A stretch of 64,000 nucleotides of DNA from Myxococcales bacterium (GCA_025359105.1 JANYHK010000099.1:62001-126000), one strand, 5' to 3'. Positions 33,838 through 43,221 are shown, numbered from the stretch's first letter. Made by a program: numbers and translations. Notes: generated from the letters alone by a model not told the origin.

Positions 33838-34633
33838 GGATGCCCGCCCCCAGCGCGCGAAGGACGGCCTCGTGGGTCGCCGCGTGGCCGGGGCGAACCG
33901 CGCGCACCGAGCCCACGGGGGGGCCCCCGTACAGGTAGAGGTCGCCGAGGAGATCGAGGAGCTTGTGGCGGGCGGGCTCATCGGCGGAAAACGGCCGGCC
34001 GGCAGAGTGGATGGCCACCGGCGCGATGACGACGACGCTCTCCGGCGCGACGTGCGACGCGAGGCCGCGGTCGCCGAGGTCACCGAGCTCGTGCGCGAAG
34101 CCAAACGTCCGCGCCGGCGCGATGCGCAAGAAATCGCCGGCGGCCCCGGACCATGCGGCGTCGGGGGTGAGGCGCGCGTCGTCGGTCTCGAAGCGAACGG
34201 AGACGCCGCGCCCGAGCGTCGTGAACGCGTAAGAGCTCGCGCCGACCGTGAGCTCGGCGTCGCGGCGCACGACGAGGCTCGGCGGCGACGGAGCGATCCC
34301 GAGGCTCGCCACCGCGCGTGTCCACTCGTCGGCGGCGCCGTCGAGGATCGGGAGCTCGTCGCCTTCGACCGTGACGACGAGCCCGCGGTGGATCCCGAGG
34401 CCCGCGAGCGCAGCGAAGAGGTGCTCGACCGTCGCGACGCGGATCCGGTCCCCCGGGCTCGCGACGGTGGTGGCGCGCACGTGGCCTACCGCCGACAGCT
34501 CTCCCACGCGCGCGACCGCGTCCCCTTGATGGAGCGTGACGGGGTCGCCCGCCGCAGGCGCCTTCGCCAGCGTGACCACGGCGAGCCGCCCGCCATGGAG
34601 GCCCCGCCCCGCGAGGACGACGCGCGCCGTCAC
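33824..34633 (-). CDS. lpxC: Divergent LpxC-type UDP-3-O-acyl-GlcNAc deacetylase
   Basis: 269 residues, against about 305 for E. coli LpxC. It is the committed step of lipid A synthesis, a zinc deacetylase. Key residues are present: GRGLHGG near the start, TVEHLFAAL (base Glu and zinc His, ~68-76), the PILDGAADEW block, ARTFGFAHEL, DEPARHKLLDLLGDLYL (zinc His and Asp, ~218-234), and PGHAATHEAVL (final His). The N-terminus and several loops are shorter than usual. The start overlaps the upstream gene's stop in an ATGA arrangement. The setting is unusual: it sits downstream of rho and a membrane protein rather than in a cell-division or lpx cluster, so it may be a second or specialised copy. 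Confidence 0.83.
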   Translation of the reverse strand: MTARVVLAGRGLHGGRLAVVTLAKAPAAGDPVTLHQGDAVARVGELSAVGHVRATTVASPGDRIRVATVEHLFAALAGLGIHRGLVVTVEGDELPILDGAADEWTRAVASLGIAPSPPSLVVRRDAELTVGASSYAFTTLGRGVSVRFETDDARLTPDAAWSGAAGDFLRIAPARTFGFAHELGDLGDRGLASHVAPESVVVIAPVAIHSAGRPFSADEPARHKLLDLLGDLYLYGGPPVGSVRAVRPGHAATHEAVLRALGAGILTRE

Positions 34634-35358
34634 TTGCCGCCCGACTCCACTTCTTCCTCGTGCTCTTCACTGGCGGCGCGGGCCGGCGGTCGGGGCGCCG
34701 GCTTCTTCCGCGAGAACAGCGCCAGCGTCAGGTACGCGAGGACGCCGCCCGCCAGGCCCCACGCCACGTAGGACCACGAGGCCGGCCGCGGAGCCCGGAT
34801 CGCGACACCGGTGGCCGCCGCGATCGACGCGTCGAGCTTGGGCTCCCACTTGGAGATCTCGTCGGCCGGCACCGTCGCGGTGACGAGCGCGGCACCGTCG
34901 TCGACGGGGAAGACCACCTGCAGGACGCGTTTGTTCGACTCGCCCCGCACGAGCGCGCCCTCGAGGATCCCTACGCGCGCGCCGTCCGCACGGCGCCGCG
35001 CCTCGTGGCGCACCTCCGTCCACGTGGAGTCGCTCTGCGCGAACACGGCCGGCATGCCCGCCGCGAGCGCGCGCAGATCTTCGTCCTCGAGCTGCGGCGA
35101 TTTGTCGGTGAACGTCAGCGTGATGTTCGGCGTCGTCTTCTTGGTCAGGTCCAGCACGATCCAGACCTTCTGCTTGCCGTCGGGCGCCGCGCCGAGCGCC
35201 GACTTCACGACGTCGTCGCTGGCAGGCACGAAACCGTCGGGCGGCGTGAAGACGAAGGGAGCGTTCGCGGCGCGATCTCGCGCGGCCGTCGCTTGCGGTC
35301 CGGCGAACGCCGCGATGGCGGCGACGACGAGGACCGGCGTGAAGCGCACCTTCTCCAT
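34630..35358 (-). CDS. Signal-peptide protein with C-terminal membrane anchor
   Basis: 242 residues. It has an N-terminal signal peptide (VLVVAAIAAFAGPQATA, cut around residue 26), an extracytoplasmic domain of ~165 residues with an opening FVFTPPDGFVPASD block, and a C-terminal membrane segment (YVAWGLAGGVLAYLTLALF) followed by a basic then acidic tail (SRKKPAPRPP, EEHEEEVESGGK). I do not recognise the domain; the FTPPDGF start resembles small proteins predicted to sit at the membrane surface. It lies between rho and lpxC on one strand, 34 bp after rho, and overlaps lpxC, so the three may be co-transcribed. Confidence 0.75.
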   Translation of the reverse strand: MEKVRFTPVLVVAAIAAFAGPQATAARDRAANAPFVFTPPDGFVPASDDVVKSALGAAPDGKQKVWIVLDLTKKTTPNITLTFTDKSPQLEDEDLRALAAGMPAVFAQSDSTWTEVRHEARRRADGARVGILEGALVRGESNKRVLQVVFPVDDGAALVTATVPADEISKWEPKLDASIAAATGVAIRAPRPASWSYVAWGLAGGVLAYLTLALFSRKKPAPRPPARAASEEHEEEVESGGK

Positions 35359-35392
35359 TTCTTCTCTTCTACTCCTCTTGGTCTTCCCCGGC

Positions 35393-36652
35393 TCAGTCGT
35401 TCATCGACGCGAGGAACGCCGCGTTGTCCGGGGTCTTCTTCAGCTTCTCGAGCAAAAATTCCATGCTGTCGGCGACGCCGAGCGGATGCAGGAGCTGGCG
35501 CAGCAGCCAGATGCGCGAGAGATCGCGCTCCGGGATCAGCAGCTCCTCCTTGCGCGTGCCGCTCTTCGCGATGTCCAGGCACGGGAAGATACGCCGCTCC
35601 ATGAGCTTACGATCGAGGTGGACCTCGCAATTTCCCGTGCCTTTGAACTCCTCGAAGATGACCTCGTCCATGCGCGACCCGGTCTCGACGAGGGCGGTCC
35701 CGATGATGGTGAGGCTGCCGCCCTCCTCGACGTTGCGCGCCGCGCCGAAGAAGCGCTTCGGCTTGTGGAGCGCCTGGGAGTCGAGGCCGCCGGAGAGCAC
35801 CTTGCCGCTCGGCGGAACGACGGCGTTGTACGCGCGCGCCAGGCGCGTGATGGAATCGAGCAGGATCACGACGTCGTGCTTCTGCTCGACGAGCCGCTTC
35901 GCCTTCTCCAGCACCATCTCTGCGACCTGGACGTGACGCGACGCCGGCTCGTCGAACGTCGACGACACGACCTCCGCGTCGACGGTGCGCTGCATGTCCG
36001 TCACCTCCTCGGGACGCTCGTCGATGAGGAGCACGAGGAGGTCGACCTTCGGGTGGTTCGCGCGGATGGCGTTGGCGAGGCTCTGCATGAGCACCGTCTT
36101 GCCGGCGCGTGGCGGCGACACGACGAGGCAGCGCTGCCCCATGCCGATGGGGACGACGAGGTCCAGCGCCCGGAGCGGCAGGTTCTTCGCCGGCGCCAGC
36201 GTCGCCTGCTCGAGGACGAACTTCTGGTGCGGGTAGAGCGGCGTGAGATCCTCGAAGAGGCTGCGCTGCCGCCCCGGCGCCGGCGCCTCGCCGTTGATGG
36301 TGTCGACCTTCACGAGCGCGAAGTAGCGCTCCCCATCCTTGGGCGGCCGGATCGTACCCGTGACCGTGTCGCCGGTGCGCAGCGCGAAGCGCCGTACCTG
36401 GGTCTGCGAGACGTAGACGTCGTCGGGCCCCGGCAGGTAGCTCGCGTCGGCCGCGCGGAGGAAGCCGAAGCCGTCCCCCACGCACTCGAGGACCCCCTCG
36501 CCTTCGATGACCCCCTCCTTGGCGTGGTGCTGCCGGAGGATCGCGAAGATCGCCTCCTCGCGGCGCAACGCGTCCGCGCCAGCCACCCCCCCCTCGCGGG
36601 CGAGGGCGACGAGCTCGGTCAGGGGCTTGCGCTTCAGCTCGAGGAGGTGCAT
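35393..36652 (-). CDS. rho: Transcription termination factor Rho
   Basis: 419 residues, the size of E. coli Rho with no N-terminal insert. The N-terminal helical domain is followed by the cold-shock-like RNA-binding domain ([20 protein letters not shown], ~52-71). The ATPase domain has Walker [13 protein letters not shown] near 180, [14 protein letters not shown], Walker [17 protein letters not shown], and the Q- and R-loop segments [20 protein letters not shown] (~285-305). It is a ring-shaped RNA helicase that ends transcription in the cytoplasm. It heads a possible operon with the membrane protein and lpxC. Confidence 0.98.
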   Translation of the reverse strand: MHLLELKRKPLTELVALAREGGVAGADALRREEAIFAILRQHHAKEGVIEGEGVLECVGDGFGFLRAADASYLPGPDDVYVSQTQVRRFALRTGDTVTGTIRPPKDGERYFALVKVDTINGEAPAPGRQRSLFEDLTPLYPHQKFVLEQATLAPAKNLPLRALDLVVPIGMGQRCLVVSPPRAGKTVLMQSLANAIRANHPKVDLLVLLIDERPEEVTDMQRTVDAEVVSSTFDEPASRHVQVAEMVLEKAKRLVEQKHDVVILLDSITRLARAYNAVVPPSGKVLSGGLDSQALHKPKRFFGAARNVEEGGSLTIIGTALVETGSRMDEVIFEEFKGTGNCEVHLDRKLMERRIFPCLDIAKSGTRKEELLIPERDLSRIWLLRQLLHPLGVADSMEFLLEKLKKTPDNAAFLASMND

Positions 36653-36768
36653 CCGATCCGGGCGCGTCCTACTACAGCCGCCCCCCTCGCGCCATGCCGG
36701 CCACCATGGACGCCGCCCCGAAAGGTTGCCCCGGCGGGCTCGATTGGGTAGAGACCAGAGGCATAGAG

Positions 36769-37047
36769 ATGGCGAACAAGCGTGTTCAGCTCGTCATTCG
36801 CGGGCGCGTTCAGGGCTGTTTTTTCAGGGCGGCGGCGCAGCGCGAGGCGCGGCGGCTCGGCGTCACCGGGTGGGTCAAAAACCGCACCGACGGCAGCGTC
36901 GAGATGCTCGCCGAGGGCGACGAGGACGCGATCAAGGAGTTCTCGCTGTGGGCCGGTCACGGCCCCTCCGCGGCCCGCGTCGACCACGTCGACCAGCGAT
37001 GGCGAGGCTACACCGGGGAATTTCCCGAGTTCAGCATCATCGAATAG
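36769..37047 (+). CDS. acyP: Acylphosphatase
   Basis: 92 residues from the ATG at 36769, which has AGAGG 8 bases upstream; the upstream in-frame ATG at 36694 lacks this and adds a low-quality extension. The two signature blocks are [17 protein letters not shown] (catalytic Arg in FFR) and [17 protein letters not shown] (catalytic Asn in KNR). The GRVQGCFFR form has Cys where Val is common. Acylphosphatase hydrolyses carboxyl-phosphate bonds such as acetyl phosphate in the cytoplasm. It is divergent from rho across 116 bp and 43 bp upstream of a secreted repeat protein. Confidence 0.95.
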   Translation: MANKRVQLVIRGRVQGCFFRAAAQREARRLGVTGWVKNRTDGSVEMLAEGDEDAIKEFSLWAGHGPSAARVDHVDQRWRGYTGEFPEFSIIE

Positions 37048-37090
37048 CCTCTCGGCCAGGCGCGTTCGAAGGACATCTGGGAGGTTCGCT

Positions 37091-38560
37091 GTGAGAAGGC
37101 GGGTTGGCATCGGGATCGTCGCGGTCCTCGCGGTCGCGTGGGGGTCCCCCGCCGAGGCTGGACCCGCGGCGGCGCCGCAAGCTTCGGCCGCGGCAAGCGC
37201 AGCAGGCGCGGCGAGCGCGGGAAACGTGGGAAACGCTGCCGACGACGCGGCGATGACCGTGGCCGAGCTCGATCGCATGCTCGCGCCCCTCGCCGATCCC
37301 GATACGGCCCGGCGCGCCGCCGCCGCCAAGGCGCTGATGGAGCTCGGCGCCGACGCGACGCGCGCCATCGAGAAGAAGCTCGCCGAGTACCGCCGCTCGA
37401 CGCTCGAGGTGCAGCCGGTCGTGAAGGCCGTGCGGGACACCAACCCCGGCAAGATGGGGGAGAACTGGGACCTCTGCGACGGCCTCCTGAAGCTCAAGGC
37501 CGACGGACCGGCCTTCAAGCTGACGATCGGCAGCGTCGTGCTCGTCCGCGCGCTCGCGCACATCGGCACGATGCCGGCGGTGCGGGCGATGGTGCCCGTG
37601 GCGCTCGATCACGGCAAGGCGCTGATGGGGGACCTCCAGACGCAGCTCCGCGCGCTCGGCGAGAAGGCCGTGGCCGCGCTGATCGAGTCGCGCAAGGACC
37701 CGTCGGGCGAGGTGCGCCGTTTCGCCACCGCGCAGCTCGAGGCAATGCAGAAGCGCCTGCCTGGCGAGGCGGTGCAGACCAAGAACAACCAGATCCTCGC
37801 CGACGTGCTCCGCGCCTACGGCGACGTGCGCGACATGGACGCGATGAGCATCATCCTGTCGTTCGTCAGCTCCGACCGCGCGGAGGTTCGCGCCGCCGCC
37901 CGCGACGCCCTCGCCTCGTTCGGCCAGGACGCCATCTGGAAGCTTCGCGAGGCGTACACCAACCTCATCGGCAAGCCCGCCCCCGAGGCGTGGACGGCCG
38001 ACCAGGTCGCCAAGGAGCTCTTCGGGGCCTACGACCGCTTCCGCTTGCAGGAGGTCTACACCCTCCTCGAGGACGGCCTGCGCAAGTACGGTGAGGGAAA
38101 GCTCGAGGACGCGACGGTGGACTTCGACAAGGTGCTGGCGCGCCAGCCGCTGCTCGATCGCCGGGCCGAGATGGTGCCGGCGTACGTGGTGCTCGCGCAG
38201 CAGATCGAGGACGCCGATCGCCCGCGCGCGCTGGCGCTCTTCCGCAAGGCGCTGCGCCTCGACCCCGAGGGGCCGCGCGTCGGCCAGGTGCAGAGCGAGA
38301 TCGCTTACCTCGAAGGAATGGACTTGCTCGGTCGCGGCATCGCCGACGCCGACACGTTCCGCCGCGCCCTCGCGCTCGATGGGGGCAACGCCAAGGCGCG
38401 CGCCGAGCTCGATCGTCTCGAAGCGGCGAGCGAGGTGCGCCAGGAGAAGACGCGGCGATGGGCGGCCGGCGGCGCCGTGATCGCCCTCGCGATCGCGTGC
38501 ATCGTGCTGTTCGGCGGCGGCGGCAAGAAGAAGAAGCCCGCCGCAACGGCACGCGCCTGA
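37091..38560 (+). CDS. Secreted HEAT/TPR repeat protein with C-terminal anchor
   Basis: 489 residues with a GTG start at 37091, chosen because GGGAGG lies 6 bases upstream and the reading then gives a proper signal peptide (MRRRVGIGIVAVLAVAWGSPAEA). An Ala-rich linker follows (~25-55), then HEAT-like helical repeats with DPSGEVRRFATAQLEAM and DRAEVRAAARDALASFG (~190-290), and a TPR-like region containing ARQPLLDRRAEMVPAYVVL and PRALALFRKALRLDPEGPR (~345-410). A C-terminal membrane helix (AAGGAVIALAIACIVLFGG) ends in a Lys-rich tail. It is probably an inner-membrane-anchored scaffold facing the periplasm. No partner can be named. Confidence 0.78.
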   Translation: MRRRVGIGIVAVLAVAWGSPAEAGPAAAPQASAAASAAGAASAGNVGNAADDAAMTVAELDRMLAPLADPDTARRAAAAKALMELGADATRAIEKKLAEYRRSTLEVQPVVKAVRDTNPGKMGENWDLCDGLLKLKADGPAFKLTIGSVVLVRALAHIGTMPAVRAMVPVALDHGKALMGDLQTQLRALGEKAVAALIESRKDPSGEVRRFATAQLEAMQKRLPGEAVQTKNNQILADVLRAYGDVRDMDAMSIILSFVSSDRAEVRAAARDALASFGQDAIWKLREAYTNLIGKPAPEAWTADQVAKELFGAYDRFRLQEVYTLLEDGLRKYGEGKLEDATVDFDKVLARQPLLDRRAEMVPAYVVLAQQIEDADRPRALALFRKALRLDPEGPRVGQVQSEIAYLEGMDLLGRGIADADTFRRALALDGGNAKARAELDRLEAASEVRQEKTRRWAAGGAVIALAIACIVLFGGGGKKKKPAATARA

Positions 38561-38574
38561 AAACGGGCGCGACC

Positions 38575-39957
38575 TCAGTAAAAGGAGCCGTAGAAGGCAG
38601 GTAGCGCCAGCGGCTGCGCGGTCTTGTGCGCCTCGAAGCGCGCCACTTTTTTCGCCCCCTCGTCGGGCGTGAAGTAGACGAAGCGGCCGTCGTAGGCCGA
38701 GCCGCCGACGGGACCGCCGCCGACCGCCGCCATGTCGAAGACCGCCCACGAGGCCTGCGCCAGGAAGTCCTTGGTGACGTCGTAGCGCACCATCAGGCGG
38801 TTCGGCCTGAAGTTCCTCGAGCCCCACGGCGTGAAGTACATGAAGTGACCGTCGAACGCCGCGCCCTGGAAGAGTCCGAGCGACGACGAGAGCTGCCCCA
38901 GGTCGACGGCGGACCACGACGCGGCGAGGCTGAAGGTTCCCTGCGTGTCGAAGCGGACGACGAAGGTCTCCGCGCCAGCGGGGCCGAAGTAGAGATACCG
39001 CCCATCGAACGCGCCGCCCTCGAACGAGAGGCCGGTCGGATGGAAGACCTTCGTGTCGAACTTCGACCACGAGCTGGGAGCCGCGAAGGGCTTGGCGGTC
39101 TCGTAGCGCACGACCACGCCGTCCTGGGGCGGGAGGTACACCGCGCGCCCGTCGTAGACGCCGCCCCAGAACGCCGTCTGGGTGCTCGATTGCACCTGGG
39201 CGACATCGAACGCCTCCCACCCGGCGCCGCTGCCGGCCTTCGTGTCGTGGCGCAGCAGGGTCTTGTGATCGCGGGGCACGAGGTAGGCGTATTGCCCGTC
39301 GAACGTCGCGCCCGCGAAGCCGGTGGCGTTGGCGTCGACGGGGGTCGGATCGAACGTCGACCACGATTTTGGATCGGCGAAGGTCGCCGTCGTGTCGAAT
39401 CGGACGACGAGCGGACTCGCCGCGTAGGGCACGAAGGTCACGTAGCGCCCGTCGAACACCGCTCCCGAGAATCGCGGCTGGAAGCCGAGCTGCGCCTTCA
39501 CGTCGAAGCTGGACCAAGACCTCGCGTCGGCGAAGGCGGCAGTCGTGTCGTAGCGCAGGATGATCGCGCCGGGTTGAGGTGCAAGATACAAGTAACGGCC
39601 GTCGAACGCGGCGCCCTCGGAGCCTTGCGCCGACGGGGCGCCGTTCACGGTCGTCAGGTCGAATGTGGACCAGCACGCGGGCGAGCCGAGGTCGCCCGCG
39701 CCGGTCGCGTCGAACGGGCAATCGCTGGGCGGAGCGTCGGCGCCCGCTTCGGCGGCGCCGCCGTCGCCGCTTGCCCCGTCGTTGCTCGCGCCGTCGCCGC
39801 CGCTTCCGTCGCCGCCGTCGCCTCCGCCTCCGCCGCCTCCGCCGTCCGCGTCGGCGAGCTGCTTCTCGTGGAGGCCGAGGATGGCGTTGCAGCCCGTCGC
39901 CGCCGCGACCAGAAGCGACAGGGCGAGCGACGCGCGATGGAGGCCTGCGCGCGGCAT
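38575..39957 (-). CDS. Repeat lipoprotein, propeller-like
   Basis: 460 residues from the ATG at 39957. A signal peptide and lipobox AAATGC indicate an outer-surface or periplasmic lipoprotein, followed by a Gly/Asp-rich linker (~35-80). The remainder is about seven imperfect repeats of ~50 residues, each with W-x-x-FD, a G-x-x-FDGRY-x-Y core such as GAAFDGRYLYLAPQP, and an RFDT or RYDT ending. This repeat style suggests a beta-propeller. The start shares a base with the stop of the upstream TPR gene (TGATG), so it is the last gene of the kinase-TPR-lipoprotein operon. Ligand unknown. Confidence 0.8.
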   Translation of the reverse strand: MPRAGLHRASLALSLLVAAATGCNAILGLHEKQLADADGGGGGGGGDGGDGSGGDGASNDGASGDGGAAEAGADAPPSDCPFDATGAGDLGSPACWSTFDLTTVNGAPSAQGSEGAAFDGRYLYLAPQPGAIILRYDTTAAFADARSWSSFDVKAQLGFQPRFSGAVFDGRYVTFVPYAASPLVVRFDTTATFADPKSWSTFDPTPVDANATGFAGATFDGQYAYLVPRDHKTLLRHDTKAGSGAGWEAFDVAQVQSSTQTAFWGGVYDGRAVYLPPQDGVVVRYETAKPFAAPSSWSKFDTKVFHPTGLSFEGGAFDGRYLYFGPAGAETFVVRFDTQGTFSLAASWSAVDLGQLSSSLGLFQGAAFDGHFMYFTPWGSRNFRPNRLMVRYDVTKDFLAQASWAVFDMAAVGGGPVGGSAYDGRFVYFTPDEGAKKVARFEAHKTAQPLALPAFYGSFY

Positions 39958-41027
39958 CAGAAGACCCCTTCGACGAAGACGGCCTGCGGCGCGACGCGAA
40001 CGCGAACGCGAATGGGCGCGGCAGCGGTGGCCGATGCGCCTGCGACGTTCGCGGGGCCGCTCGCGCTGGGCGGCGCCGTCGCCCACACCACGGCGCCGCC
40101 CAGCGCGAGCGCCGCGCCGACGCCGAAGACCACGGTGGCGACGGTTCCGAGGCTCCGCGCCGAGTCGGTGGCCTGCTTGCCCGCCGGATCGCAGACGTCG
40201 CCCGTGCAATGGTTGCTGGTGCCGTTGTACTTCGCGAGGGCGACCAGCCCCAGAACGCCGCTCGCGCCAATTCCCGCGACGCCGACGCCGAACACGACGC
40301 CGCCGAGCGTCTTGCGCGCGCTCGTGGGCGGCGGCTCCGTCGCCGCGTCGGGCGGCGCCGCCGGCGTCACGGCGGCGGGCGACGGAGCGCCGGCGAGCGA
40401 CGGTGACGGCAACGGCGACGGCGTCGTTCCCGCAGGTGCGTCCTCGAGCGCCGGGACACGAACGACCGCGCGCTGCCCACCCTTCGCGAGCGTAGCCTCG
40501 CCCTTCCAGGGAGCTTTGCCTGGCGCCGACGCCGTGAGGCGCACCGTCCCCGGATCGACCGGGATCGTCGCCCCCCATTGCGCCGCGCCGACGACGACGC
40601 CGTCCCGACGGATCTCAAGCCCCGCGAGGCCCGGGGTCGCGACCGCGATCTCGAGGTGACACAGCGTCGGCTCCAGGTGCGCCGCCCTCTCGCGCGCGAC
40701 CTTCTCGCGGCTCGCTTGCCCCGCGGCGCGCGCGAGATCGGCGACCTCGACGTAGCCCGCCCACGCGCTCGCGGTGCGCCCGACGGCCTCCCAGCACTCC
40801 GACAGGCGGAAGCGCGTCCCCATCGCCGGATCGAGGCGCAGGCTCTCCTCCAGCTTGGGACACGCCTGCCCGAGCCTGCCGCTCGTCATGAGCTTCAGGC
40901 CTTCGTCGAACAGCGCCTGCGCGGCGGCCTTGTCGCCCGCGTGAGGTGCCGCGTGCGCGTCGCCGGCGCTGGCGGCGCCGAGCGCCACGAGAAACGCGAG
41001 AGCTGTGTGGGCAACGCGGCTTCGCAT
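39957..41027 (-). CDS. TPR/PEGA-like membrane protein
   Basis: 356 residues from the ATG at 41027. After a signal peptide (ALAFLVALGAASAGDAHA) comes a TPR-like region (ALFDEGLKLMTSGRLGQACP, KLEESLRLDPAMGTRFRLSE, ~35-75). A PEGA-like beta segment follows (LEIRRDGVVVGAAQWGATIP, ~140-160, and VRLTASAPGKAPW), then a Pro-rich linker. Two C-terminal hydrophobic stretches (VVFGVGVAGIGASGVLGLVA and VATVVFGVGAALALGGAVVW) probably anchor it. This architecture is common beside Ser/Thr kinase genes in myxobacteria. The gene starts 4 bp after the kinase stops. Confidence 0.82.
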   Translation of the reverse strand: MRSRVAHTALAFLVALGAASAGDAHAAPHAGDKAAAQALFDEGLKLMTSGRLGQACPKLEESLRLDPAMGTRFRLSECWEAVGRTASAWAGYVEVADLARAAGQASREKVARERAAHLEPTLCHLEIAVATPGLAGLEIRRDGVVVGAAQWGATIPVDPGTVRLTASAPGKAPWKGEATLAKGGQRAVVRVPALEDAPAGTTPSPLPSPSLAGAPSPAAVTPAAPPDAATEPPPTSARKTLGGVVFGVGVAGIGASGVLGLVALAKYNGTSNHCTGDVCDPAGKQATDSARSLGTVATVVFGVGAALALGGAVVWATAPPSASGPANVAGASATAAAPIRVRVRVAPQAVFVEGVF

Positions 41028-41031
41028 GGGC

Positions 41032-42558
41032 TCAGTTGCGCGAGTTGCCGAAGGGATCGGGGGAAGCGGAGGACGACGGCGCGGCGGGGCGGGGGCGGCC
41101 CGGGCGGGGCGGCGGCGGAGCGTCCGACGCCATGCGCGCCGCGGGGATCGACGCATCGACGACGCCCTGCGGGGGCGCGACGACGCGTGGCGACGGAGGC
41201 GGCGCGACGGAGACGGCGTTCACGGTGTCGGGCGGCGGCGCCGCCGCGAGAGGCGAAGCCAGAGGCGGCGCGACGGCGCGTGATCGGGCGACGAGGCCGA
41301 CGCCGGCCGTCGCCGCGACCAGCAAGGCGAGAAGGGCGAGCGTCCGTCGCGCGCGCGCCGGGCGGCGCAGCTTGGAGGGCAAGGTCGTAGGCGCGGCAGG
41401 GCCGACAGGTGCGGCTGGCGGGAGCAGCGCAGGCGGCGTCGGGGCGTCGGGCCCGGCAGCGCGGATCTGCTCGAGCGCGGCCGCGATCGCACTGCAATCG
41501 GTCGGACGCGCGGCGGGGTCGCGCAGCAGCATCTGCAGGACGAGCGCGTCGAGCGCGGCGGGGACCTCGGGCGCGAGGCTCCTGGGCGACGGTATCGGCT
41601 CGGTGAGCAGCTTCGCGAGGACCTCCACCGCGTGCGCCCCCACGAAGAGCCGCCGTCCGGTGAGGCACTCGAAGAGCACGCACCCGAGCGAGAACGTGTC
41701 CGCCCGCCCGTCGGCGGTCTTCGCGCCCAGCGCCTGCTCTGGCGCCATGTAGCCGAGCGTGCCGAGGAGCGTCCCGGTACGGGTCGCGAGCGAGGCCGCC
41801 TCCGCTTCCTCTTGCCGCGCGACGCCGAAATCGATGAGCGTGGCTCCGCGCACGGTGCCGCCCGACAGGAAGATGTTGCTGGGCTTGATGTCACGGTGGA
41901 TGGTGCCGAGCGCGTGCGCCGCCGCCAGCGCGCCCGCGATGCGGACGCCGAGCTCGAGGGTCGCGTCCACGCCGAGGGGACCCTGCCTCAAGCGCTCCGC
42001 GAGGTCCTCTCCCTCGAGCCACTCCATCGCCAAGAACGGCGTCTCGTCCGCGAGGTGCCCGTTCGCCGTGTGCTTGACGATGGCCGGGTGCGACAGCTGG
42101 AGAAGGACGCGCGCCTCACGGTCGAACCGCGCGCAGTCCTGCGTGCCCGCGCCGAAGGGCACCTTCACGGCGACCGTCGTCCCCGCCTCGCGATCGCGCG
42201 CGCGGTACACCTCCGCCATTCCCCCGGCGCCGATGCGCGCCTCGATCACGAACCGATCGGCCAGAACATCCCCGGTGGCGAGGCGCGCGACCTGGACCTC
42301 CAGCGGCATCTCCTCTGCCCCCCCCAGGAGGTCACGCTGCCTGCGCGACGAGTACTCCTCCGTCGCCGAGAACGGTCCGACGCTCACCTCACGCGCCGCC
42401 AGGCTCGAGAGGAGCACGCGGCAGTCGGAGCACCGATCGATGTGCGCGTCGATCCGCGCGAGCTGCGACGGCGAGAGCTTCGCGCCGAAGAACCCTGCGA
42501 TCGTGTTTTCGTCCAGGCAGCCCGCGCGCACGGCATAGGTTAACACCGCGCCGCACAA
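41032..42558 (-). CDS. Hanks-type Ser/Thr protein kinase with zinc-finger-like N-terminus
   Basis: 508 residues if the TTG at 42558 is used; the GTG at 42546 is an alternative, and neither has a clear ribosome binding site. An N-terminal H-x3-C-x2-C motif (DAHIDRCSDC, ~37-46) resembles anti-sigma zinc fingers. The kinase domain (~100-370) has all key residues: IGAGGMAEVYRA, VAVKV, TIHRDIKPSN, LIDFGVAR, and GYMAPEQAL. A single membrane helix (TLALLALLVAATAGVGLVA, ~425) follows, then a Pro-rich tail ending PDPFGNSRN. It is probably an active membrane-bound kinase controlling or sensing through the downstream TPR protein and lipoprotein. Confidence 0.9.
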   Translation of the reverse strand: MCGAVLTYAVRAGCLDENTIAGFFGAKLSPSQLARIDAHIDRCSDCRVLLSSLAAREVSVGPFSATEEYSSRRQRDLLGGAEEMPLEVQVARLATGDVLADRFVIEARIGAGGMAEVYRARDREAGTTVAVKVPFGAGTQDCARFDREARVLLQLSHPAIVKHTANGHLADETPFLAMEWLEGEDLAERLRQGPLGVDATLELGVRIAGALAAAHALGTIHRDIKPSNIFLSGGTVRGATLIDFGVARQEEAEAASLATRTGTLLGTLGYMAPEQALGAKTADGRADTFSLGCVLFECLTGRRLFVGAHAVEVLAKLLTEPIPSPRSLAPEVPAALDALVLQMLLRDPAARPTDCSAIAAALEQIRAAGPDAPTPPALLPPAAPVGPAAPTTLPSKLRRPARARRTLALLALLVAATAGVGLVARSRAVAPPLASPLAAAPPPDTVNAVSVAPPPSPRVVAPPQGVVDASIPAARMASDAPPPPRPGRPRPAAPSSSASPDPFGNSRN

Positions 42559-42565
42559 AAGAAAG

Positions 42566-42595
42566 GCGCGGACGAAGCTCTCGCCTCGTCCGCGC
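42566..42595 (-). terminator. Intrinsic terminator of the rpsD-rpoA-rplQ operon
   Basis: On the minus strand a perfect 10-bp stem (GCGCGGACGA with TCGTCCGCGC, loop of 10) is followed by CTTTCTTTTG. It lies 25 bp beyond the rplQ stop and separates the operon from the kinase gene. Confidence 0.88.
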
Positions 42596-42619
42596 TCTCC
42601 TTTACCGGAAGAACGAAGG

Positions 42620-43186
42620 CTACTCGGCCTTCACGCCTTCGGTGCCTGACGGTGCGGTCGCCTTCTTCGAGGAATTCACCGTGGTCTTGGCGGCCGCCTT
42701 CTTGGGCTTCTTCTCGCCCTCGTCCGCGGCAGCGTCGCCCTCGCCGATCAGCTCGATCAGCACCATCGGCGCGTTGTCGCCGCGGCGCGGACCGTACTTC
42801 ACGGTACGGGTGTAGCCACCCGGCCGCGACGCAAAGCGCTTCGCTAGATCGAGGAGGACCTTCTCGACGAGGTCGACCTTCTTCTGGTCGCCGCCCTTTT
42901 CGGTGCGGACGCCGAAGCGCGGGATGTACGCGCCGACGAGGCGCGCGACGTGGAGACGACGCGCCTTGTCCTTCGGCGAGAGCTTGTCCTGCGCCGTGTA
43001 CGCCACCTCACCGAGGCGCTTGGCCTTGGTGATGAGGCGCTCGGCGACGCGACGGAGCTCCTTCGCCTTCGCGTCGGTCGTCTCGATCGCCTCGTGGAGA
43101 ACGAGATTGGCGGTCAGGCTGCGGAACATGGCGCGGCGCGCGCTGGAGTTGCGGTCGAACTTACGACCCGAATTACGATGACGCAT
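42620..43186 (-). CDS. rplQ: Ribosomal protein bL17, extended
   Basis: 188 residues, against about 120-127 in E. coli. The N-terminus MRHRNSGRKFDRNSSARRAM is nearly invariant in L17, and VKYGPRRGDNAPMVLIEL is the family's last conserved strand. An insertion (VRTEKGGDQKKVDLVEKVLL, ~95-115) and a Lys/Ala-rich C-terminal tail (~140-188) account for the extra length. L17 sits on the large subunit near the exit tunnel. It is last in rpsD-rpoA-rplQ, 35 bp after rpoA. Confidence 0.97.
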   Translation of the reverse strand: MRHRNSGRKFDRNSSARRAMFRSLTANLVLHEAIETTDAKAKELRRVAERLITKAKRLGEVAYTAQDKLSPKDKARRLHVARLVGAYIPRFGVRTEKGGDQKKVDLVEKVLLDLAKRFASRPGGYTRTVKYGPRRGDNAPMVLIELIGEGDAAADEGEKKPKKAAAKTTVNSSKKATAPSGTEGVKAE

Positions 43187-43221
43187 GACGGTTTCCTATT
43201 TCCGGCGGAGAGCGGGATTGA

